Source: Phycisphaerae bacterium (lineage in GTDB: Bacteria > Planctomycetota > Phycisphaerae > UBA1845). From it: DNA of 36,649 bases. The stretch spans positions 1 to 36,649 of the forward strand of contig JANQQK010000045.1 of the NCBI GenBank assembly GCA_028289375.1, read 5' to 3'. Numbering within the stretch: the stretch's first letter is position 1; each line of letters starts with the position of its first letter. Position numbers and translations under genes: made by a program. The notes below the pieces were generated by a model. It searched no databases, was not told where the DNA came from, and saw nothing but the letters and a program-made list of their open reading frames with translations. Positions 1-7,873 of the stretch are shown one piece after another.

Positions 1-95
1 AAGACTCCTTTCGATCGCCAAGTAAAACCGATCTTCAGCTACAGCGCAAATGCGCGAAAACCACTTTACGTCAGGGGTTATGAAACCGCTTCTAG
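1..95. repeat. left copy of 95-bp inverted repeat bounding the window
   Basis: Bases 1-95 are identical to the reverse complement of 36553-36647; the match stops at base 96. I saw no further copy inside the window. The repeat contains a small stem (GCGCA/TGCGC near 46-57). It may be a dispersed chromosomal repeat at which an assembly stopped, or the true end of an element or linear molecule; the housekeeping genes between the copies favour the first. Confidence 0.93.
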
Positions 96-152
96 CAACG
101 TCCGCTGTAGGGTACGCACGCGTTATATGGAAAGCCCCGTTCTGCTCACGAT

Positions 153-719
153 GTGCCGATGAGTCGCATTCCCAAACATCTTCGCCCCACGGTCAAGAGG
201 GTTCGCTCACTGCTGGAGGGCAGCCCGCCCCCACCTTGGACACTTGTGTGCAATGTTGCCGTTGGTGGTCTGAAGTCTGTTGGATTCGCACCCCATTCAG
301 AACTGTTGCTTGTAGCGTCACATTCGGGGCGTGGCCTCTTCGATTGTTCAACTGGCTCACGCGTCGCTCGCGATCCCGACAACGCCTATGAAGACAGCCC
401 CCACACCCTTGAAGCTGCGGGCATTGGGCCTCTGGAGGGCAGAGCAATCAAGATGGCCGGCCTTGAAGGTGGCGGACTGCCGCTCACAAGTCCCCAAGGC
501 TGGCTGATGGAGTCACTCGTACTCGATTGGCCTGAAACGACACTGCTACTCGTCGAGCCTGGGTCTGATCTCTATGGCGACATGTACGGAAAGCCTGCAG
601 TGATGCACAAGATATTCGTAGGCTTGGAGCTTCGCGCGTGGGGATTCAGCTCGACCGGACATAGTTTGGTGGTCGCGACGAGCAGCGATCTTACGATCTA
701 CCACATTGCTCAGACGTAA
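153..719 (+). CDS. conserved protein of unknown function, beta-rich
   Basis: A 188-residue soluble protein with no signal peptide or membrane segment. The reading starts at GTG 153, with an ATG two codons later at 159; neither has a clear Shine-Dalgarno sequence, so the start is uncertain. The sequence alternates short hydrophobic strands with turns (VGFAPHSELLLVAS, GLFDCSTGS, AGLEGGGLPL, HSLVVATSSDLTIYHI), which resembles WD40/PQQ beta-propeller blades. I recall similar uncharacterised proteins in planctomycetes and actinobacteria but cannot assign a function. It begins 58 bases after the terminal repeat and converges on the radical SAM gene, with 24 bases between the stops. Its size and isolation would fit an immunity-type protein, but nothing in the sequence proves that. 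Confidence 0.7.
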   Translation: MPMSRIPKHLRPTVKRVRSLLEGSPPPPWTLVCNVAVGGLKSVGFAPHSELLLVASHSGRGLFDCSTGSRVARDPDNAYEDSPHTLEAAGIGPLEGRAIKMAGLEGGGLPLTSPQGWLMESLVLDWPETTLLLVEPGSDLYGDMYGKPAVMHKIFVGLELRAWGFSSTGHSLVVATSSDLTIYHIAQT

Positions 720-743
720 CGCTGCGCGATCGATGTGCCGACG

Positions 744-1814
744 TCAGACGTTGAACAGGTCCCCGGTATAGAGCGCGTTCGGCATCACCTCGCACTCCAC
801 CCAGCACCCCGGACAGTTGTCCACCCAGTTCCGCGAGTGTACCGCATCCGTCCCTTCCCACACTTCCTCGAACGATTGATGCAGCAGATTGCCCACCGTC
901 TCGGTGTTGAACTGACACACCGGCACGCGGCCATCCGGCAGCAGACGAATGTGACTCCGCAAGGCCACGCACTTCGGATTCGGCGACGCATCCTCACGCC
1001 CCTCAAGCCGCTGCAACAACCCATCCAGGTAGTACCGCTTGCCGGTGCGAATGGCGTAGTCACGATAGCGCGACACCTGATCCATCTCGCGACGCACAAA
1101 CCCGATCACGTCCGCCTCAGCCAAATCCGGATGAATCGGGTACCCCTTCGGCACGATCATGTGGTCGGCCCGCTTGCCCCGCAGCTTCACGCCATACATC
1201 GACGACTCGGCATACGCGATTACAGACTGCACGTCGACGTCATACTCAGCCATCCGTTCGCGAATTCCGGCATTGTCCTCGAGCGACTGCGGCGTGATGA
1301 CGGTATGGTTCGCGCTCACCTCAACGCCGAACTTCCGACCCTCCGTCGCCAGCCACTTCACCGTCTCCATCGCCACCGCGAACGTCACCTGCTGCCCGCG
1401 ATTGCGATCATGTTCCTCATCAAGCCCATCAAACGACACCATGAACCGCAGCATGCCGGGCTTGGAGAATCGGCGAACAAAATCCTCGACGCGATCCGGA
1501 AACGACCCGTTCGTCGTGATGTGAATGACGGCTGGATCGGACTGTCGCCGAATCGTCTCAGCAATGCCAAGCATGTCCTCGCGCAGGTAAGGCTCGCCGC
1601 CCGACAATCGCACGACGTCCAACTTGCCGATTTTGCCGAACACGACACCGACCTCGTCGACGGTCAGTTCGTCCCCCGGCTTCATCCGCCACGAGTCGCA
1701 CATCTGGCAGCGCGCGTTGCACCGATAGCACACCAGATACGTGCACCAGCTCGGTTTGATCACCCGGCCATGTTGATTGTTCAGCACCGTCAACGCGTAT
1801 CGTGCGAGTCTCAC
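744..1814 (-). CDS. radical SAM protein with SPASM-like C-terminal domain
   Basis: A 356-residue radical S-adenosylmethionine enzyme. The 4Fe-4S motif CxxxCxxC is at Cys32, Cys36 and Cys39 (CNARCQMC), followed by the strand 'VVRLSGGEPYLRED' that binds the SAM amino group and a typical TTNG segment. The C-terminal third has a cysteine-rich SPASM-like region (CVALRSH, LPDGRVPVCQF, NCPGCWVEC), as in enzymes that carry auxiliary clusters and modify peptides or other large substrates. The substrate is not readable from sequence. The GTG start overlaps the stop of the upstream glycosyltransferase by four bases (GTGA), so the two are translationally coupled and probably act in one pathway, perhaps making or modifying a cell-surface glycan or glycolipid (inference). 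Confidence 0.88.
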   Translation of the reverse strand: MRLARYALTVLNNQHGRVIKPSWCTYLVCYRCNARCQMCDSWRMKPGDELTVDEVGVVFGKIGKLDVVRLSGGEPYLREDMLGIAETIRRQSDPAVIHITTNGSFPDRVEDFVRRFSKPGMLRFMVSFDGLDEEHDRNRGQQVTFAVAMETVKWLATEGRKFGVEVSANHTVITPQSLEDNAGIRERMAEYDVDVQSVIAYAESSMYGVKLRGKRADHMIVPKGYPIHPDLAEADVIGFVRREMDQVSRYRDYAIRTGKRYYLDGLLQRLEGREDASPNPKCVALRSHIRLLPDGRVPVCQFNTETVGNLLHQSFEEVWEGTDAVHSRNWVDNCPGCWVECEVMPNALYTGDLFNV

Positions 1815-2908
1815 GCCACCGACCGCCTTTCCTGCCTATCATCGCTTTGGTCCGCAAACTCGGCGAAGAACCCCTCCAGCGCCGCCACGGCCTCTGTCGC
1901 CCCATCCCGATCACAACGCGCCATCTGCTCGGCGAACCTGTCGCAACGCGACAGAAACGTCCGCACAAACGCCGCATTCAAATCCCCCGCCGACGTCTTC
2001 ATCCCGAGTCCCATCCGCTCGACAGCCATCCCGTTGATCCGCTGCTCAACGCAATCCTCCGGCATCACCAGCATCGGCTTGCGGAAGTGAATGGCCTCGC
2101 CAACAAGCTGATTGCCGGCGGTGCTGATCACCGCCCGACACGACGCCAACGCCTCCAGAAAAGCCCGATTGCCCCGAGGTCTGTATTCCAGCAAGCCATC
2201 CGTCCCCACGCGACCGGTTCCATAGATGCACATTGGAACGCCAATCGCCTTGAACACCGCTTCCATTTGATCGGTATACAGGTGTCGCCCGTTGTTGAGA
2301 TACACGAGAATGTGATCGCCCTGCGTCGGTGACAACTCGCGCACTTCGTCGCGCAGAAGCGTCCCCACAAGTCGCACGCCCGACCGCGTTGGTTCCGCAT
2401 CGTAGAAACTCGACACGAGCACGCGCTCGGGATCGCGAATCAGCGTCTTGTAGATCCAGACGTCGCGCAGCTTCAGCAATCGATCCACCCGTCGCATCGG
2501 CGGATTGAACCAAGCCATGATCCCGAAATGATCAAAACTGATCCGCGGAATACGCAGGTACCGCCCCACCCAGTGCGTCCAGATTTCCGCATCGGCGATG
2601 ATCACGTCCGGCGCGAAATCACGCAGCAAGCCTTCGATCATCTTGAAGGTCGAACCCCGCCAGCAGAGATCCTGCATCACCGGCAGCGTCCGGCGGATCG
2701 TCAGCCAATCCGACCGCGTCCCGTCCGCGCGATAGTGATACCCCAACGCCGGAATCGCGACTGTCGGATGTTCCTGATGCAGCGCTTTGTAGGCGTCGCC
2801 GCCCGCGAACACGAGCACATCGTGCTTCTCGCGCAGTGCCGGCAAAACCGCCATGCTGCGGGTCGCGTGACCCTGACCATACCCATGCACGCCGTAAGCG
2901 ATACGCAT
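1811..2908 (-). CDS. glycosyltransferase, MJ1255/VC2487-like family
   Basis: A 365-residue GT-B fold glycosyltransferase. The N-terminus MRIAYGVHGYGQGHATRSM carries the G-x-G-H-x-x-R nucleotide-sugar transferase signature shared with MurG-like and MJ1255-type enzymes. A C-terminal segment (STAGNQLVGEAIHFRKPMLV) corresponds to the donor-binding 'S.GG....E....GKP' region. I chose ATG 2908 because GGGAGG stands five bases before it and the family signature begins there; the frame is open further upstream without a better start. It is the first gene of a two-gene unit with the radical SAM gene (4-base overlap). Substrate unknown; transfer of a sugar to a lipid or envelope polymer is the usual role of this superfamily. 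Confidence 0.85.
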   Translation of the reverse strand: MRIAYGVHGYGQGHATRSMAVLPALREKHDVLVFAGGDAYKALHQEHPTVAIPALGYHYRADGTRSDWLTIRRTLPVMQDLCWRGSTFKMIEGLLRDFAPDVIIADAEIWTHWVGRYLRIPRISFDHFGIMAWFNPPMRRVDRLLKLRDVWIYKTLIRDPERVLVSSFYDAEPTRSGVRLVGTLLRDEVRELSPTQGDHILVYLNNGRHLYTDQMEAVFKAIGVPMCIYGTGRVGTDGLLEYRPRGNRAFLEALASCRAVISTAGNQLVGEAIHFRKPMLVMPEDCVEQRINGMAVERMGLGMKTSAGDLNAAFVRTFLSRCDRFAEQMARCDRDGATEAVAALEGFFAEFADQSDDRQERRSVA

Positions 2909-3024
2909 ACCGCCTCCCATCTGCCGCGTAGTACACGAAATCACGCGTCCGCATACAAGGACTTTTCTGTTAATTGTTCGTTATGATCGCGTTGAGATTC
3001 GCACGCGCGGGCGATCAGACAAAC

Positions 3025-3033
3025 TGATACAAT
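3025..3033 (+). promoter_or_regulatory. extended -10-like element before the alpha/beta hydrolase
   Basis: The sequence TGATACAAT has a -10-like hexamer (TACAAT) ending six bases before the GTG at 3040. Transcription from it would begin at or next to the start codon, giving a leaderless message. No matching -35 hexamer is visible at normal spacing. Confidence 0.35.
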
Positions 3034-3039
3034 CCGTGC

Positions 3040-3834
3040 GTGTACCACAGACGATATGGCGAGAATGGACCGACCGTCATCCTCCTGCATGGCGGACCAG
3101 CCGTTCCGGGATTCATGGCCCCGGTCGGACGACGCCTCGGTCGCGACTTCCGCGTGCTGGAACCATGGCAACGCGATCGCGATCCCGAGCGGCTGACTGT
3201 CGCACGGCACGTGACGGATCTGCGGGATTTCATCACTGAACACGCCACCGACGCAAAACCCGCCTTGGTCGGATCATCGTGGGGTGCCATGCTCGCCCTC
3301 GCCCACGCCGCCGAACACCCCGACAACGTCGGCCCCATCGTCATGATCGGCAGCGGCACCTTCGACCGCGCCTCCCGCAAACGCATGCATGAACTCATCG
3401 AAGAGCGCATGACCCCCGACATCAAAGCCGAGGTCGCCCACATCAAACGCGACGTCGCCGACCCCGACGAACGACTTCAGCAAACAGGCCAAGCCATCCT
3501 CCCCATCTACGCCCACGACCCGGTCACCACCGACCTCGAAATCGACCACGCCGACGCCAAAGCCCACCTCGAAACATGGTCCGACATGATCCGCCTGCAG
3601 GAGAGCGGCACCTACCCCGCCGCCTTCACCGCCATCACATCGCCCGTCCTCATGCTCCACGGCGACGTCGACCCGCACCCCGGTTCCATGATCCGCGACA
3701 CCCTCCTGCCCGTCATCCCCCATCTCGAATACCACGAATTCCCCAACTGCGGCCACTACCCATGGATCGAGCGTGTTGCCTCGGACGCATTCTATGAGTT
3801 GCTGATTAATTGGCTGAACAATCAGTTGTGTTGA
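3040..3834 (+). CDS. alpha/beta hydrolase
   Basis: A 264-residue cytoplasmic hydrolase. The oxyanion-hole motif HGGP lies at residues 17-20, the nucleophile elbow GSSWG at 78-82 (Ser80), a likely acid at Asp211 (HGDVDPHP) and the catalytic His at 239 (CGHYPW), in the canonical order. HGGP together with GxSWG resembles proline iminopeptidase-type members, but the enzyme could be any esterase or peptidase of this fold. The GTG start has no Shine-Dalgarno sequence, consistent with a leaderless transcript from the element at 3025-3033. It is divergent from the glycosyltransferase, and its last 13 bases overlap the end of the convergent lipoprotein gene. Confidence 0.88.
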   Translation: MYHRRYGENGPTVILLHGGPAVPGFMAPVGRRLGRDFRVLEPWQRDRDPERLTVARHVTDLRDFITEHATDAKPALVGSSWGAMLALAHAAEHPDNVGPIVMIGSGTFDRASRKRMHELIEERMTPDIKAEVAHIKRDVADPDERLQQTGQAILPIYAHDPVTTDLEIDHADAKAHLETWSDMIRLQESGTYPAAFTAITSPVLMLHGDVDPHPGSMIRDTLLPVIPHLEYHEFPNCGHYPWIERVASDAFYELLINWLNNQLC

Positions 3835-4325
3835 TCACTGCCTGAATTGGCGGTGTCATCGTTGACAACATACCAAGCCCCCCCCGACGACTGTTCCATC
3901 ACGATGCGGAGATCATCGCGCTTGCGCAGCTCGCTGTTGGCATCGTTGATCCTCAGTACCACCCGCCGGTCCCAGTCGATGTCCAGCTTCGCAAGGTCCA
4001 TCTCAAACCGCTTCGCCCCCTCGACGCGAATCACGATCCGATTCGGCGGTTCAAACTGACCCGTCACCCATGCTCCAGGCTGCCCCTCCGCAATCGCCAC
4101 CACCTGAACCCACTTCTCCTTTCCCTCCTCCATCGCTTCCGCAAGCGTCGCCGCCGTCTCGCCATCAAACGTGACCGAAACGGCATCTTCGGCATCGGTC
4201 TCGGATGATGTCTCGACAGGTGGAACTGGCGCTGGCTTGGATGGTGGTGCTTCCTTGCGACAGCCGCCAACCAGCGTCATCACGATCAGGGTCAGTAACA
4301 ACAACCGACATGAATCATTCATCAT
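3822..4325 (-). CDS. putative lipoprotein of unknown function
   Basis: A 167-residue exported lipoprotein. A hydrophobic signal segment (residues 8-19) ends in the lipobox VGGC with Cys22 as the lipidation site, followed by a proline- and acid-rich linker to about residue 50. The remainder is a mixed, charged domain that contains a strand such as 'RVVLRINDANSEL', and I do not recognise the family. ATG 4325 has AAGG about eight bases upstream; ATG 4322 is an alternative. It is divergent from hslV, and its promoter must lie within the roughly 110 bases they share. Its 3' end overlaps that of the hydrolase by 13 bases, tail to tail. Confidence 0.75.
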   Translation of the reverse strand: MMNDSCRLLLLTLIVMTLVGGCRKEAPPSKPAPVPPVETSSETDAEDAVSVTFDGETAATLAEAMEEGKEKWVQVVAIAEGQPGAWVTGQFEPPNRIVIRVEGAKRFEMDLAKLDIDWDRRVVLRINDANSELRKRDDLRIVMEQSSGGAWYVVNDDTANSGSDQHN

Positions 4326-4437
4326 GAGCACACCTTCGCAGGCCCTTCGTCCTACAATCGCCTACGTTGCCACGGGACGCCTCCTGTTGTACCGTCACGA
4401 CACATCACAGGTTGCCCCAGCAAGGAAATCATCCACG

Positions 4438-4974
4438 ATGGCCATCATCCGATCCACCACGATTCTCTCCGTCCGACACGGCGACCATGTCGCCATCGGC
4501 GGCGACGGGCAGGTCAGCCTCGGCCAAACCGTCGTCAAGAGCGACGCCGACAAGCTTCGATCCCTGCAGGACGGCACCGTCTGGTGCGGATTCGCCGGAT
4601 CAGCCGCCGACGCCTTCGCCCTGCTCGAACGCTTCAGCGCCAAGCTGTCGGCCAACAAGAGCAACGTCCGACGCGCCGCCATCGAACTCGCCAAAGAATG
4701 GCGATCCGACAAGGTGCTCCGCCGACTCGAATCGCTGCTCGTCGTGGCCAGCGTCGACGCGTCCCTGATGATCAGCGGTTCGGGCGATGTGATCGAACCC
4801 ACCGACGGCATCATCGGCATCGGATCGGGCGGCAATTACGCCGTCGCCGCCGCCCGCGCCCTCATGGACAACACCGACCTCTCCGCAGCCGACGTCGTCG
4901 AAAAAGCACTGCACATCGCAGCCGACATCTGCGTCTACACGAATCACAGCATCAAAGTCGAAACGATCGAATAA
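4438..4974 (+). CDS. hslV: ATP-dependent protease subunit HslV (ClpQ)
   Basis: The 178-residue N-terminal-threonine peptidase of the HslUV protease, which degrades unfolded and regulatory proteins in the cytoplasm. Six residues (MAIIRS) precede the mature start TTILSVRHG, so Thr7 should become the catalytic N-terminal Thr after processing; in mature numbering Asp17 and Lys33 are conserved. The strand SLMISGSGDVIEP and the segment GIGSGGNYA are typical. The frame is open upstream to 4171, but that part overlaps the divergent lipoprotein gene and does not resemble HslV; ATG 4438 has AAGGAA upstream. It lies six bases before hslU in a two-gene operon. Confidence 0.96.
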   Translation: MAIIRSTTILSVRHGDHVAIGGDGQVSLGQTVVKSDADKLRSLQDGTVWCGFAGSAADAFALLERFSAKLSANKSNVRRAAIELAKEWRSDKVLRRLESLLVVASVDASLMISGSGDVIEPTDGIIGIGSGGNYAVAAARALMDNTDLSAADVVEKALHIAADICVYTNHSIKVETIE

Positions 4975-4980
4975 GCACCC

Positions 4981-6312
4981 ATGAACGCCCTGACTCCAAA
5001 AGCCATTGTCGCCGCACTGAATCGCTACATCGTCGGACAGGATGACGCCAAACGCGCCGTCGCCATCGCCATCCGCAACCGCTGGCGTCGCCAGCAGTTA
5101 CCCGACGGCATACGCGACGAGGTCGGCCCCAAAAACATCCTCATGATGGGCCCCACCGGCGTCGGAAAAACCGAAATTGCCCGCCGACTCGCAAGCCTCG
5201 TCGGTGCCCCCTTCGTCAAGGTCGAAGCCACCAAGTACACCGAGGTCGGCTACCACGGTCGCGACGTCGAGAGCATGGTCCGCGACCTGCTCGACCGCGC
5301 CATCGACATGGTCCGCGCGGAGCAGACCGAAGTCGTTCGCACCGAAGGCGAACGACGTACCGAAGAATCCCTGCTCGATCTGCTGATGCCGCCCGTCGAC
5401 ATGCCCGGCGAACAGGACGCAGACGCCGCCGATCGCCGCCAGCGCAGTCGCGAAAAAATGCGTAAGCGCCTGCAGGAAGGCGAACTCGAAGACACCAGCG
5501 TCGAAATATCGGTCAAACAAAAGGTTATGCCACAAGGCGTCTTCGCGGCCGGCGTCGACTCGCTCGATCCCGACATGCAGGGCTTCCTCGAAAAGCTGAT
5601 GCCGTCCCAGAGCAAACGCCGCCGAGTCCCGCTCCGCGAAGCCCGAAAGGTCATCTTCGACCAACACTGCGAAGGCCTGATCGACGAGGAAAAGGTCATC
5701 GAGATGGCCATCCAGCGGACCGAAAACAGCGGTTTGATCTTCGTGGACGAGATCGACAAGCTGTGCAGCTCCGACCGTCAGGGCGGCCCGGATGTATCGC
5801 GTCAGGGTGTGCAACGGGATCTGCTGCCGATCGTCGAAGGGTCGCAAGTGTCTTGCCGACAAGGGCTTGTGCGAACAGACCACATCCTGTTCATCGCGGC
5901 TGGCGCCTTTCACGGCACCAGTCCGTCCGACCTGATGCCCGAATTGCAAGGCCGCTTCCCGATCCGCGTCGAACTGACCGACCTGACGCGCGACGATTTC
6001 CTGCGGATCCTCACCGAGCCGGAGAACGCCCTGACCAAGCAGCAGATCGCCCTGATGGCCACCGAGGGCGTCAAGCTGGACTTTACGGCCGACTCGGTCG
6101 AAGCCATGGCGGAATTGGCGGCGACGGTAAACAACACGACGCAGAACATCGGTGCCCGCCGCCTGCACACGATCATGGAAAAGGTGATGGACGACCTGTC
6201 GTTCGAAGCCGACGAGAAAAGCGGCGACGCGGTCAACGTCGACCGCGCCTACGTCATGGATCGCCTGAAGGACGTCGCCGCCGATGAGGATCTGTCGCGG
6301 TTCATCTTGTGA
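4981..6312 (+). CDS. hslU: ATP-dependent protease ATPase subunit HslU (ClpY)
   Basis: The AAA+ unfoldase that feeds substrates to HslV. At 443 residues it has the usual length of the family. Walker A is GPTGVGKT at 57-64 and Walker B is in LIFVDEIDK. The pore loop is GYHG at 90-93 rather than the GYVG of the E. coli protein. A charged I-domain (about 110-230) follows, then the sensor region GRFPIRVEL and the C-terminal tail ending SRFIL that docks into HslV. The start is six bases after the hslV stop, so translation is probably coupled. Confidence 0.97.
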   Translation: MNALTPKAIVAALNRYIVGQDDAKRAVAIAIRNRWRRQQLPDGIRDEVGPKNILMMGPTGVGKTEIARRLASLVGAPFVKVEATKYTEVGYHGRDVESMVRDLLDRAIDMVRAEQTEVVRTEGERRTEESLLDLLMPPVDMPGEQDADAADRRQRSREKMRKRLQEGELEDTSVEISVKQKVMPQGVFAAGVDSLDPDMQGFLEKLMPSQSKRRRVPLREARKVIFDQHCEGLIDEEKVIEMAIQRTENSGLIFVDEIDKLCSSDRQGGPDVSRQGVQRDLLPIVEGSQVSCRQGLVRTDHILFIAAGAFHGTSPSDLMPELQGRFPIRVELTDLTRDDFLRILTEPENALTKQQIALMATEGVKLDFTADSVEAMAELAATVNNTTQNIGARRLHTIMEKVMDDLSFEADEKSGDAVNVDRAYVMDRLKDVAADEDLSRFIL

Positions 6313-6336
6313 TCAGACCGGCCACGGGAACGTAAA

Positions 6337-6370
6337 CCCATATTCTGCAAATATTTGCAGAAAGAATGGG
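6337..6370. terminator. palindromic hairpin after hslU
   Basis: TTCTGCAAATATTTGCAGAA (6343-6362) is a perfect 20-base palindrome. Outer arms CCCAT (6337-6341) and ATGGG (6366-6370) extend it across a small internal loop. It starts 25 bases after the hslU stop. There is no T-run, so it may be a weak or factor-dependent terminator, an mRNA 3'-end stabiliser or a protein-binding site before rpsU. Confidence 0.6.
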
Positions 6371-6512
6371 CGACTCCCGCATGCTTGTCGTTCGAGGGTC
6401 TGGCGTCGGTGGGCGACTTCGGTTAGGCTCTTCGCTCTTGTGCCTGCGGCGGGAGGTCGCGGGGTAATTCGGTTGTGAATTGGTCCTTTTGTACGAAAGA
6501 AGTTGATCGCAC

Positions 6513-6686
6513 GTGATTAAGGTTCGGCCCCGAGGAAACGAATCCATTCAGCAGATGCTCAAACGGTTCAAGCGCCTGTGCATGCGTGAGGGATTGACCC
6601 GCGACATCAAGCGCACCAGCTACTACGAGAAGCCATCCGAGCGTCGCCGCCGCAAGTCCCGCAAGAGCGTCCGCCGCCCGGTCTGA
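6513..6686 (+). CDS. rpsU: 30S ribosomal protein bS21
   Basis: A 57-residue basic protein. Read from GTG 6513 it begins MIKVRPRGNESIQQMLKRF, then KRLCMREGLTRDIKR, then a tyrosine pair and an arginine/lysine-rich tail ending RRPV. This is the bS21 pattern: a leading I-K-V-R strand, R-F-K-R-x-C in helix one, then a basic helix. bS21 binds the platform of the small subunit near the anti-Shine-Dalgarno sequence. A purine-rich AAAGAAG lies upstream of the GTG at a longish distance. The gene stands alone after hslU and is followed by a terminator-like hairpin. Confidence 0.93.
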   Translation: MIKVRPRGNESIQQMLKRFKRLCMREGLTRDIKRTSYYEKPSERRRRKSRKSVRRPV

Positions 6687-6715
6687 CGTTTTCGCCCTTT
6701 ACGCGACACTGATCG

Positions 6716-6753
6716 CCGCGTCCTCGACCCCTCGTCGATCGCGCGGTTTCTTT
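6716..6753 (+). terminator. probable terminator after rpsU
   Basis: CCGCG (6716-6720) pairs with CGCGG (6742-6746) and TCGAC (6724-6728) with GTCGA (6734-6738) around a CCCTC loop, with a 3x3 internal loop between the helices. TTTCTTT follows at 6747-6753. It starts 29 bases after the rpsU stop. Confidence 0.5.
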
Positions 6754-6806
6754 ATGCGCCGACTTGCCGGCCGACATTTGTCGCAACAATTCACCATTCC
6801 AAAGTC

Positions 6807-6815
6807 TGCTATACT
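6807..6815 (+). promoter_or_regulatory. extended -10 element before the 321-residue gene
   Basis: TGCTATACT is an extended -10 (TGn plus TATACT). It would start transcription near 6822, about 40 bases before the ATG at 6863. No good -35 is visible, which is tolerated for extended -10 promoters. Confidence 0.4.
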
Positions 6816-6862
6816 GTTTCCCCAAGTCGAGCATCTCACAAACGTGAACCGGAGATGGACAG

Positions 6863-7828
6863 ATGGGGCAACGGGCCAACTTTGTGATTCGCCAGAACGG
6901 CGCCGACCATCTCTACTTTCACAACCGGTGTGCAAACTACATCGAATGGGAGTTGTTCTGGGGCCCGGAGGATGCGATCCCAGTTGTCAGCCAGTGCGAT
7001 CGCGATGAATACCTAATGGACGAATTGTGGTGCGAAGGTGGCGCGATCATCGATCTCGATGAGAAGCGAGTCGCTATCTTCGGGATGGAGGACTTTGGCT
7101 GCGAAGTAGACTATCGCCGTGCCGTGCTTGATGCCATGAGGCATCAATGGCCTGGATGGAGCATCCGCGTTGCCCATGAAGGCGTTGTTGAACTGGCTGA
7201 CTTTCTCGGTCTGCCACGATCGACTTGCCTGCGAGATCAAAAGATATCGGGATTCTACTACAACTCATCATTTCCAATGGACAATTACTTGGTCCTCAGC
7301 GAGATCACGACGCGGAGACAACTTGAGATACGACGTGTTAGCGGAGAGTACCTCTCACTTGGAAAAGGGCCACGCGGACTTAAATCGGCACGACTCGCGG
7401 ATAGCCATGAAGAGCTGACGTGGACTGGGTGGGGGCCACTGGGCGGTGTACATGTCAACCACCCAACAATGCAGGTTCACCACTGGTGGGCACAGGACAC
7501 GCCGGACATTGTTCGGCGTTCGACGGCCGCTTGGCAGGGATGGGAATTGACCTGGCTTCAGGACCGATACGAAGAACACATCTCGCTTTGCGAGGGCAGG
7601 TGGCAAGTCGTCGGACGCGACAAGGAATTTATCAAGCGCGATCTCATCGAGCGTATCCGGAGCGACGTTGATCGGGTCAGGGAGTACGGGATGTCGTTCA
7701 TTGACGGGCAGTGGATCGAGGTCAGAACTCAGCAGGAGCCACACTTTGGATATGGGTACGAACCGCTGACCAGCGACGAGAAACGAGCGATCTTCGAGCG
7801 ACTCATCCAAGACCAACTCATCTCGTAG
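6863..7828 (+). CDS. conserved protein of a widespread unknown family
   Basis: A 321-residue soluble protein beginning MGQRANFVIRQNG. I recall the pattern 'MGQRAN...W.AN....LFWGP......WCEGG..ID.D...V..FG.ED...D...RR' from many bacterial proteins annotated only as hypothetical. Features seen here are LFWGPEDA, DELWCEGGAIIDLD, IFGMEDFG, RRAVLDAM and the segment 'RVAHEGVVELADFLG'. The second half is rich in Trp, and I recognise no domain in it. No signal peptide or membrane helix. ATG 6863 is supported by CCGGAG about eight bases upstream. It converges with the STAS gene. Function unknown. Confidence 0.8.
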   Translation: MGQRANFVIRQNGADHLYFHNRCANYIEWELFWGPEDAIPVVSQCDRDEYLMDELWCEGGAIIDLDEKRVAIFGMEDFGCEVDYRRAVLDAMRHQWPGWSIRVAHEGVVELADFLGLPRSTCLRDQKISGFYYNSSFPMDNYLVLSEITTRRQLEIRRVSGEYLSLGKGPRGLKSARLADSHEELTWTGWGPLGGVHVNHPTMQVHHWWAQDTPDIVRRSTAAWQGWELTWLQDRYEEHISLCEGRWQVVGRDKEFIKRDLIERIRSDVDRVREYGMSFIDGQWIEVRTQQEPHFGYGYEPLTSDEKRAIFERLIQDQLIS

Positions 7829-7873
7829 CCGGTACTTGCCTCAGACCTGGCGCAGGCTGGAGGACAAACTCGG

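Noticed and set aside
50..391. 113-codon frame starting inside the terminal repeat
   Set aside because: It overlaps the better supported gene at 153-719 in another frame and has no domain pattern.
735..2090. 451-codon open frame on the plus strand
   Set aside because: It is antisense to the radical SAM and glycosyltransferase genes, very rich in His/Arg/Pro, and has no family pattern; a shadow of GC-rich codon use.
5098..6168. 356-codon open frame on the minus strand
   Set aside because: Antisense to hslU, which is certain.
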